Shown here: piece after piece, positions 1-5,261 of the stretch
Layout: each line of letters starts with the position of its first letter
How positions within the stretch are numbered: position 1 is the stretch's first letter
Assembly: GCA_905200565.1 (NCBI GenBank)
Contig: CAJKKX010000142.1
Coordinates: 1 to 6,340 of the forward strand
Length of the DNA: 6,340 nucleotides
Direction of reading: 5' to 3'
From: an uncultured Lachnospiraceae bacterium
Lineage (GTDB): Bacteria > Bacillota_A > Clostridia > Lachnospirales > Lachnospiraceae
Program-made: the position numbers and the translations under genes
Notes under the pieces: model-generated
Database searches by the model: none
Told to the model about the DNA's origin: nothing
Seen by the model: the letters and a program-made list of their open reading frames with translations, nothing else

Positions 1-401
1 TGTTTATCATTTTGATTATCAAATGTAAAACCATCTTGAGATATAACAACAGATTGTGAAGCGATTAAATCATCATCACTGTATTGAACATGAACATATT
101 CTGGATTTTCTTTAGCATAACGAATTGATGTATAATACAAATACAATTGATTATGATATGCAATTGCTGAACCAGAAAAGCATCCATTACGATCAGCATA
201 TTTTGATGGATACAAAGCAATTGGCAAATGCTCAAAATGAACAAGATCATTACTCACAGCATGTCCCCAGTGCATTGTTCCCCACTGACAAGTATAAGGA
301 AAATGTTGATAAAACAAGTGATACTTTCCTTGAAAATAAATTAAACCATTTGGATCATTCATCCAGTTTTGTGGTGGTGTAAAGTGTAATTTTGGTTTCA
401 T
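1..401 (-). CDS. GH32 sucrose-6-phosphate hydrolase / invertase, N-terminal part (runs off left edge)
   Basis: Translating the minus strand from the ATG at 401-399 gives 133 codons with no stop before the window edge. The protein begins MKPKLHFTPPQNWMNDPNG. The WMNDPNG block (residues 13-19) is the glycoside hydrolase family 32 signature, and Asp16 is the expected catalytic nucleophile. FSGS follows at 75-78, another conserved GH32 block. The RDP and EC motifs, including the acid/base Glu, would lie beyond the edge. In this family the cytoplasmic enzyme splits sucrose-6-phosphate or sucrose/fructo-oligosaccharides after uptake. The start is supported by AAGGAG seven to nine bases upstream (minus strand, about 409-414). 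The short lead before WMNDPNG suggests no signal peptide. The gene is much more AT-rich than its right-hand neighbour, so it probably comes from a different, low-GC Firmicute genome. The family call is firm; the exact substrate (sucrose-6-P, sucrose or fructan) is not resolved. Confidence 0.93.
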   Translation of the reverse strand, partial: MKPKLHFTPPQNWMNDPNGLIYFQGKYHLFYQHFPYTCQWGTMHWGHAVSNDLVHFEHLPIALYPSKYADRNGCFSGSAIAYHNQLYLYYTSIRYAKENPEYVHVQYSDDDLIASQSVVISQDGFTFDNQNDK

Positions 402-530
402 TGTTTCTCTCCTTTTTATTTATTTCTTCCAAGTCTTGATCGGGTGTTTCAGGCGGGAACTTCCCCGCCAACTGTCCTTCATTCAAAGTCAGGCGGCAAC
501 TTTTCTCTGACCTTCCTGCGAATCAGGTCT
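402..530. other. Intergenic stretch with a composition step; likely contig join
   Basis: This region lies between the end of the ATPase gene (stop at 531-533) and the GH32 start. The part next to GH32 (402 to about 435) is AT-rich and holds its ribosome site. The rest is GC-richer and matches neither a clear promoter nor a coding frame. It contains a near-repeat pair and a short hairpin, listed separately. No U-rich terminator closes the ABC operon here. The step in composition suggests that two genomes meet somewhere in this stretch, but no exact join can be fixed by eye. Confidence 0.5.
449..502. repeat. Near-identical 14-bp direct repeat pair with a 6-bp GC hairpin
   Basis: TCAGGCGGGAACTT at 449-462 and TCAGGCGGCAACTT at 489-502 match at 13 of 14 bases, 40 bp apart. 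The left copy extends into an inverted repeat: GGCGGG at 452-457 pairs with CCCGCC at 464-469 around a 6-base loop. Neither strand has a T-run after the hairpin, so it is not a convincing intrinsic terminator. It could be a remnant of a small interspersed repeat or chance; the role is unknown. Confidence 0.45.
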
Positions 531-1376
531 TTAATAATAGATTGACAACGGCCGGCCCGCGACCTGTTGGATCTCAAAGTCCACGCCGTAGATCGCCGAA
601 AGGTTTTCCTTGCTGATCACGTCCTCAACGGTTCCAAATTGCGCAACTCTGCCATTCACAAACGCGCAGATATAATCCGAATAAAACGCCGCATAGTTGA
701 TTTCATGCAGGACCAGAATCACCGTTTTTCCCAATTCATCGCACAGTCGCCGCACAATTTTCATCATGTTCGACGCATGGTAGATGTCGAGGTTGTTCGT
801 TGGTTCGTCCAACAGGATATAATCGGTATCCTGAGCAATCACCATCGCGATCATCGCCCGCTGACACATTCCTCCTGAAAACTGATGGGGATACTCCTTC
901 ATTCTCTGCTCCGGCAGCGGAATTCCCATCTCCTTCAGCAATTGAATGGATTTCTTCGTCGCATCTTTTTTTGAGGATGCGCCTTCATGGTAAAGCAGCG
1001 CCTCATTAAGCTGATAACCCACGCTGAATACGGGATTTAATGCAGTCATCGGATCCTGAAATATCATTGCCATGCCTGCTCCCCGGATCTTTCTCATTTC
1101 TTTTCCCCTGCGCTTCAACTGATCGATTCGTATATCTCTCCCATCATAATAGAAGTCAATACTTCCCTGTTCGATCCTGGAGAGCTCCGGCAGCAGCCCC
1201 ATAATGGAATTCGCTGTCACGGATTTGCCGCATCCGCTCTCCCCCACAATACACATGATTTTTCTCTTTTTCAGTTCAAAGGAAACGCCGCGCAGCACCC
1301 TGTTGCAGCGGTTATTATTATAAAAATTCACGTGAAGATCATCCACCTTCACAACTACATCCTGATTTCGCTCCAT
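531..1376 (-). CDS. ABC transporter ATPase, hybrid: DppD/OppD-like front, siderophore (YclP/FecE)-like back
   Basis: This is a 281-residue ABC ATPase with every core motif: Walker A GESGCGKS (45-52), Q-loop FQDP (Gln107), signature FSGGMCQR (166-173), Walker B YILLDEP (186-192), D-loop NNLD (194-197) and switch His224. It should hydrolyse ATP on the cytoplasmic face of a transporter. Residues 1 to about 171 follow the DppD/OppD pattern (GESGCGKSVT, MIFQDPMTALNPVF, YPHQFSGGM) and fit the permeases just upstream. From about residue 172 the protein follows iron-siderophore importers of the YclP/FecE type: AMVIAQDTDYILLDEPTNNL, LGKTVILVLHEINYA, FYSDYICAF, and an ending like QVAGRPLSIYY. The C-terminal oligopeptide-transporter extension of DppD (usually about 320 residues in total) is missing. 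The start follows an AAGGAG site that overlaps the stop of the upstream permease gene; the gap is 11 bases. A natural recombinant is possible, but a misassembly at the conserved QRAMIAM stretch (843-863) is more likely. Confidence 0.85.
   Translation of the reverse strand: MERNQDVVVKVDDLHVNFYNNNRCNRVLRGVSFELKKRKIMCIVGESGCGKSVTANSIMGLLPELSRIEQGSIDFYYDGRDIRIDQLKRRGKEMRKIRGAGMAMIFQDPMTALNPVFSVGYQLNEALLYHEGASSKKDATKKSIQLLKEMGIPLPEQRMKEYPHQFSGGMCQRAMIAMVIAQDTDYILLDEPTNNLDIYHASNMMKIVRRLCDELGKTVILVLHEINYAAFYSDYICAFVNGRVAQFGTVEDVISKENLSAIYGVDFEIQQVAGRPLSIYY
843..863 (-). other. Probable hybrid junction inside the ATPase gene
   Basis: These bases encode QRAMIAM (residues 172-178), the stretch just after the ABC signature. 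Upstream the protein reads as DppD/OppD; downstream it reads as a YclP/FecE-type siderophore ATPase. Both families commonly carry QRA-IAM here, so the two parent genes could share about 20 identical bases. The exact crossover cannot be placed by eye. Confidence 0.5.
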
Positions 1377-1387
1377 ACTGCCACTCC

Positions 1388-2296
1388 TTATCCGATCTGA
1401 GACGGATCCGTCGCATCCCTTAACCCGTCACCAATAAAGTTGATGCTGATTACAAACAGTGTCACAACAATACCGGTCGGGAGCCATATCCACCATGCCC
1501 CCTTTAAAATTGTCAAATCCTGTGCAGCATTCAGAATATTCCCCCAGGTAGCCACCTCAAGAGGCACGCCAAGTCCCAGGAAGCTTAAGGACGCTTCCTG
1601 CAGGATAAACATTGCCGTAGAAAGCGTAATATTTACAAAAATAGGACCGATCGCATTGGGAAGCATATGTACAAATGCAATACGCATGCTGCCTATTCCA
1701 AATGCTTTTAAGGCCTGAACATACTCCTGTTCCCGCAGAGAAAGCATCTGGGATCGCGCCATTCGGTACATGGAGGGCCAGCCTGTAATTGAAAAAATGA
1801 AGATCAGGTTCCAGAGGCTCTGTCCGGTAATCGTCACCAGGATCAAAACCAGAATCATCTGCGGAAACGCCATTAATATTTCCGATATTTTCATGACTAT
1901 GCCGTCGAAAAGTCCGCCCTTATACCCTGCAATTGTCCCCAGGGATACCCCCAGTATGGTAGCGATCAGCGCACTCCCCAGTCCTACACCGATAGAGACA
2001 CGCCCGCCGTACAGAATTCTGGCCCAGATGTCACGGCCGATTTTATCCGTACCCAGAATATGCTCCGCCGACGGCGGCTGCAGCATGTTTTTTAAATCTA
2101 CTTTTGTAGAGCTGTAGGATGTAAACAGCGGTGCGGCGCAGCACATAAACAGAATCACGACAAATATAACAATTCCCACAACGGAAAGCTTATTCGCGAA
2201 CATCTTCCGCAGCGCCCTGTTTTTTATTCCTTTTTTGATTCTGCCAGAATTTTCCTGTGCAAGAATCCTATCCATTTTGCGGTCTAATGAATTCAT
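1388..2296 (-). CDS. DppC/OppC-type ABC transporter permease
   Basis: This is a complete 302-residue inner-membrane permease of the binding-protein-dependent (BPD) family, DppC subfamily. After a basic cytoplasmic N-terminus (about 1-36) comes a first membrane segment (about 37-57), then the extracytoplasmic loop with the subfamily hallmark LGTDKIGRD (81-89). Further hydrophobic segments lie at about 104-124, 140-158, 163-175, 218-232 and 267-288. The EAA loop that docks onto the ATPase is at 191-206 (EYVQALKAFGIGSMRI), followed by EASLSFLGLGV (234-244), also typical of DppC. It would pair with the DppB-type permease upstream to form the channel. The start is set by an AGGGAGGA ribosome site, and only 12 bases separate it from the upstream stop. 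Subfamily assignment is firm; the transported substrate (peptide, nickel or another small solute) cannot be read from the sequence. Confidence 0.95.
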   Translation of the reverse strand: MNSLDRKMDRILAQENSGRIKKGIKNRALRKMFANKLSVVGIVIFVVILFMCCAAPLFTSYSSTKVDLKNMLQPPSAEHILGTDKIGRDIWARILYGGRVSIGVGLGSALIATILGVSLGTIAGYKGGLFDGIVMKISEILMAFPQMILVLILVTITGQSLWNLIFIFSITGWPSMYRMARSQMLSLREQEYVQALKAFGIGSMRIAFVHMLPNAIGPIFVNITLSTAMFILQEASLSFLGLGVPLEVATWGNILNAAQDLTILKGAWWIWLPTGIVVTLFVISINFIGDGLRDATDPSQIG

Positions 2297-2308
2297 CCGG
2301 CTTCCTCC

Positions 2309-3268
2309 CTAGCTTAATTTGATACGCGGATCTAAAAGCGCTGTAAGAATATCTACTATGATACTGGATATCAGAACCAGCAGTACACTGAAAAATCCGA
2401 TCATCATCACAAGCGGCGTATTCTGCGCTCTGACCGCATCGACAAACAGTCCGCCGATTCCCGGCCACTGGAACACTTCTTCGATCACAACCGCCCCGCC
2501 GATGAGCATCGGCAGACGGAAGCCGATCAAAACAACGACCGGTGTAATCGCAGCCCGAAGTCCGTGCAGCAGATTCACTCTCCACTCCGGAATGCCTTTT
2601 GCCCTAGCGGTTTTCATATAATCCTTTCCCATAGAATCCAGCATGCTTCCTCTCGCATACCGCATCACTCCGGCGGTCAGAGAAAAACCGAGGACAAGCG
2701 ATGGCATGATCAGATACGGCAGTCTTTCAAAAAAATTCTGGTCTGCGCTCGCCATACGTCCTCCCACCGGAAGAATGTCGAGGTGGAGCGCAAATGTATT
2801 AATACAGATCAGCCCCAGCAAAAACTGCGGAATCGCCACACCGATCATACCTATGACGCTCAGAACCTGATCCAGGATGCTTCCCTTTTTCAGTGCACTG
2901 ATTACTCCGAACAATATACCGAAAATAGAAGAAAAAATCAGCGCGGTAACAGTCAGCTCAATCGTTGCCGGAAGATGATTTTTCATAAGCGTCGCCACCG
3001 GAACGCCGCTCTGAATCGAGTAACCGAAATCCCCATGCAGAAGCCCCACCAGCCATTTCAGATACCGGATCAGAAACGGATCATTCAGCCCAAGGGCGTC
3101 ACGCATTGCATCCAGTGCTTCCGGCGACATGGTCGATAATGCATCCGGCGGGATCAAAAAGTCCACCGCATCACCCGGCATCAGTTCAATTCCCAGATAA
3201 ATCAGAAAACTGATTACCAGCATCATAGGGATCAGTGAAAGTACCTTTCTTATAATATACGTCGACAT
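2309..3268 (-). CDS. DppB/OppB-type ABC transporter permease
   Basis: This is a complete 319-residue permease of the DppB subfamily. The N-terminal membrane anchor spans about residues 9-29. It is followed by the long outer loop with PGD (31-33), LGLNDPFLIRYLKWL (59-73) and GDFGYSIQSGVPV (79-91), the standard DppB pattern. Membrane segments follow at about 103-125, 135-158, 184-201, 239-259 and 286-308. The EAA coupling loop is DYMKTARAKGIPEWRV (216-231), and the protein ends DPRIKLS, near the family norm. The start has a GGGAGGAG site at the usual distance. It is the second gene of the operon, preceded by the hairpin at 3291-3341, which could lower its expression relative to the binding protein. 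It forms the membrane channel with the DppC-type permease. No lesions were seen. Confidence 0.95.
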   Translation of the reverse strand: MSTYIIRKVLSLIPMMLVISFLIYLGIELMPGDAVDFLIPPDALSTMSPEALDAMRDALGLNDPFLIRYLKWLVGLLHGDFGYSIQSGVPVATLMKNHLPATIELTVTALIFSSIFGILFGVISALKKGSILDQVLSVIGMIGVAIPQFLLGLICINTFALHLDILPVGGRMASADQNFFERLPYLIMPSLVLGFSLTAGVMRYARGSMLDSMGKDYMKTARAKGIPEWRVNLLHGLRAAITPVVVLIGFRLPMLIGGAVVIEEVFQWPGIGGLFVDAVRAQNTPLVMMIGFFSVLLVLISSIIVDILTALLDPRIKLS

Positions 3269-3290
3269 ATGTCTCCTCCCGAATTATTAC

Positions 3291-3341
3291 AAAAATGAAG
3301 CGAGGCCGCTGTCAAATGCAATCCATTTCACAGTGCCTCGC
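3291..3341 (-). terminator. Intrinsic terminator / attenuator between binding protein and permease genes
   Basis: A long interrupted inverted repeat follows the binding-protein stop. Its outer arms GCGAGGC (3300-3306) and GCCTCGC (3335-3341) are perfect. Inside, CTGT (3309-3312) pairs with ACAG (3330-3333), and AAATG (3314-3318) with CATTT (3324-3328), around a 5-base loop. Read on the minus strand it is followed by ATTTTTG (about 3291-3297), a short U-run. The other strand has no T-run after the stem, so it acts, if at all, in the operon direction. Partial termination here would give more binding protein than permease, a common arrangement in ABC importers. Confidence 0.7.
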
Positions 3342-3353
3342 CAATTAAAAAAT

Positions 3354-5021
3354 CTATTTGATATTTGCCCCATGCGGGAACTGATTAATATAGAAACATC
3401 TTGTGTACCTGATATTCGCATTATTTACTGTCATATTATCAAGTTCCCCGATCGCCTTGGCGTCATCTGTGGACTTGCTCCATGCATAGTCAATTCTTCC
3501 TGCGCTTGCATTCTTCACCAGATTGCCGTCATTCTCACCACTTGCAAACATATAAATTGTCTCAATATTTCCGGTTCCTTCCTTCCAGTATCCGTCATAT
3601 CTCTTCAAAGTCGCGTAATTGTTCAGAACCACTTCGTCTACCATATACGGGCCAGTACCGATCGGCTTCTGCCAGAACTGATCCTGCTGCAGAGTCTCCG
3701 GACTTGCGTTTTCCAGACAATGTTTCGGCAGAATCGGCCACTGAGCGAAGACCTGAAGCGCATCCGCCGCTACCGTATCGAAATGAACCGTCACGGTGTT
3801 GCCGTCGATCACAATGCCTGTCACCTCGTCCGCACCGTCGAGGTATTCCTGCGCTCCGGTAATCGCCTGCAAAACACCTGTGGCAACCGCATTGGTTCCC
3901 GGCGTCTTCAGCATCAGCTCCAGCGTAAACTTCACGTCCTCCGCAGTAAACGGCTCGCCGTCATGCCAGGTCACACCGTCCCTTAACACGAACTCGATTG
4001 ACTTGGAATCCTCGCTCACCGTGTAGCTTTCCGCCAGCATGCCGTCTGTCGGATTCAGGGAACTGTCGGCATTGATCAGTCTATCAAATATCAGCTCCGT
4101 GCTGATCATGTAGCCTGGGTTAACCATCGGATACCAGAAAAATTCCTGCGGACCGCCATTTGTGTAAAGCGTGCCATCCTCTCTGTCAATGGTCCAGTCA
4201 AGAATATTTTTCTCATAGGAGAACTGATCATTTCCGAATTCACTGCCTGCCACATCCAGTGCGTCGCTCGTATAAATAAAGCAAACCTGATGGTACAGCG
4301 GCATCGCCAGCTCATTTTCGGCTATAAACGCCTGGATATCCTTGAAAGCCGCGATCTGCTCTTCCGTATCCATCGTAGCATTCGATGCCTGAATCAGTTC
4401 ATCCAGCCCGTCCTGCCGCGGAACTGTAGAATTGTTCGATGCAGTGGATGCAAAACGATTATAAAATTCACTCTCAGTCAGAGCCGCTACCGCCGCATAA
4501 GCCAGATCCCACTTGACCGCAGACGGCCCGTTCTCCATATCTGTCGGCGGAACCCAGAGCTGCGCTGCCAGATCACCCTCCAGTTTTCTGAACTGCGCCT
4601 TCACTCCGACATCGCTCCAATACTGGCCTATAATCGTCATCAGATCCACAGTCTGCTGGTCATCATAATAGTAAACTACATCCAGTGTATAATCCGATGG
4701 CCAGTCCGCCTCCGCCAGCAGCTCCCTTGCCTTGTCCGGATCATAGGAATAAACCGGAATCTCTGTATTCAGCCATTCTCCCGGTGAAGTAAAGCTGATC
4801 GCCTTTTCTGCCATGCCGTCGAAAAGACTGTCTACGATCGCGTCCATATCGATGGCATAGGCCAGAGCCTGTCTGACACGCAGGTCAGCGAGCGGAGTGC
4901 CAAGCTCCTGGCAGCTTACCTCTGCCGCCTCCTCCGCCGCTGCGGTAATACCCGTACCCGCAAACAGAGACAGTGCCATTGCGGAAACACACAACATGCT
5001 CACCAATTTTTTAAGTTTCAT
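3354..5021 (-). CDS. Family 5 (SBP_bac_5) solute-binding protein with circularly permuted lobe order
   Basis: This is a complete 555-residue exported binding protein, the first gene of the transporter operon. A signal peptide occupies about residues 1-29 (KLKK, hydrophobic core, ITAAAEE), with no lipobox cysteine. Every half-landmark of the DppA/OppA family is present, but in swapped order. Right after the signal comes the normal C-terminal lobe: LADLRVRQALAYAID (44-58), YSYDPDKARELLAEA (91-105), YWSDVGVKAQF (134-144), MPLYHQVCFIYTS (240-252). Then come the normal N-terminal parts: TLYTNGG (284-290), IFDRLI (311-316), LRDGVTWHDGEPFTAEDVKF (346-365), PIGTGPY (453-459), RYDGYW (474-479). It ends at YINQFPHGANIK, which in DppA-like proteins would lead straight into the LADLRVRQ segment. 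The frame is open throughout. A strong AAAGGAGGAG site fixes the start. A natural circular permutation is the simplest reading; multiple in-frame assembly errors are the alternative. The ligand is unknown. Confidence 0.9.
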   Translation of the reverse strand: MKLKKLVSMLCVSAMALSLFAGTGITAAAEEAAEVSCQELGTPLADLRVRQALAYAIDMDAIVDSLFDGMAEKAISFTSPGEWLNTEIPVYSYDPDKARELLAEADWPSDYTLDVVYYYDDQQTVDLMTIIGQYWSDVGVKAQFRKLEGDLAAQLWVPPTDMENGPSAVKWDLAYAAVAALTESEFYNRFASTASNNSTVPRQDGLDELIQASNATMDTEEQIAAFKDIQAFIAENELAMPLYHQVCFIYTSDALDVAGSEFGNDQFSYEKNILDWTIDREDGTLYTNGGPQEFFWYPMVNPGYMISTELIFDRLINADSSLNPTDGMLAESYTVSEDSKSIEFVLRDGVTWHDGEPFTAEDVKFTLELMLKTPGTNAVATGVLQAITGAQEYLDGADEVTGIVIDGNTVTVHFDTVAADALQVFAQWPILPKHCLENASPETLQQDQFWQKPIGTGPYMVDEVVLNNYATLKRYDGYWKEGTGNIETIYMFASGENDGNLVKNASAGRIDYAWSKSTDDAKAIGELDNMTVNNANIRYTRCFYINQFPHGANIK

Positions 5022-5038
5022 GCGTTCTCCTCCTTTAC

Positions 5039-5051
5039 TTTGTACTACAAA
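5039..5051. promoter_or_regulatory. Predicted GntR/FadR-type operator in the transporter leader
   Basis: TTTGTACTACAAA is a perfect palindrome around one central base. It fits the FadR-subfamily consensus t-n-G-T-n3-A-C-n-a and equals the copy at 5214-5226 except for the centre. It lies between the operon -10 box and the ribosome site, about +18 to +30, where a bound repressor could block elongation. Confidence 0.7.
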
Positions 5052-5074
5052 CTACTTTTAAAAATTGTAATTAA

Positions 5075-5103
5075 ACAATACTACTCTTTCCCATACTTGT
5101 CAA
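5075..5103 (-). promoter_or_regulatory. Sigma-70-type promoter of the transporter operon
   Basis: On the minus strand a perfect -35 box TTGACA (5103-5098) is separated by exactly 17 bases from TATTGT (5080-5075). Transcription would start near 5068, giving a leader of about 47 bases that includes the palindrome at 5039-5051. Confidence 0.75.
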
Positions 5104-5172
5104 CAGGTTTTTTGTTATTTTGTATATTTTTCTATGGAGTTTGATTTATTTTATAGTATTTTGCACAATCCA

Positions 5173-5201
5173 TTGACTTGAGATCTATTTTCGGTTATGC
5201 T
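5173..5201 (+). promoter_or_regulatory. Sigma-70-type promoter of the gntR-family gene
   Basis: TTGACT (5173-5178), a 17-base spacer and TATGCT (5196-5201) form a good promoter, with a start near 5208. The palindrome at 5214-5226 would sit at about +6 to +18. A perfect TATAAT at 5239-5244 with TTGTAA (5215-5220) 18 bases upstream is a weaker alternative, because transcription from it would begin almost on the ribosome site. Confidence 0.6.
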
Positions 5202-5213
5202 ATCCATATGATT

Positions 5214-5226
5214 TTTGTAATACAAA
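5214..5226. promoter_or_regulatory. Predicted GntR/FadR-type operator before the regulator gene
   Basis: TTTGTAATACAAA is the second copy of the 13-bp palindrome; only the central base differs from 5039-5051. Its place just downstream of the regulator's promoter suggests negative autoregulation. Confidence 0.7.
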
Positions 5227-5261
5227 GTATCATTCGTTTATAATCGGCTAAAGGAGGCGCT

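Larger units (their letters stand above)
5022..5261. promoter_or_regulatory. Divergent control region between transporter operon and gntR-family gene
   Basis: This 240-base AT-rich spacer between two divergently transcribed genes contains two sigma-70-type promoters facing outward and two copies of one palindrome, each downstream of a promoter and just before a ribosome site. The central stretch (about 5104-5172) is T-rich with no clear element. Confidence 0.75.

Noticed and set aside
125..382. Plus-strand 85-codon open frame in the left block
   Set aside because: It lies antisense to the GH32 gene, whose WMNDPNG and FSGS motifs and ribosome site show that the minus strand is coding.
452..469. 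GC hairpin as terminator of the ABC operon
   Set aside because: No T-run follows on either strand, and the stem is only 6 bp.
421..478. Minus-strand 20-codon frame MKDSWRGSSRLKHPIKTWKK just before GH32
   Set aside because: There is no clear ribosome site or family. It could be the tail of a lost upstream gene, but this cannot be supported.
2268..2585. Minus-strand 105-codon frame with arginine/cysteine-rich protein, overlapping the DppB-type gene
   Set aside because: It is an out-of-frame shadow of a well-conserved permease gene with no ribosome site and no recognisable domain.
2564..3139. Plus-strand 191-codon open frame
   Set aside because: It is antisense to the DppB-type permease; the His/Arg/Gln-rich composition is typical of a shadow frame.
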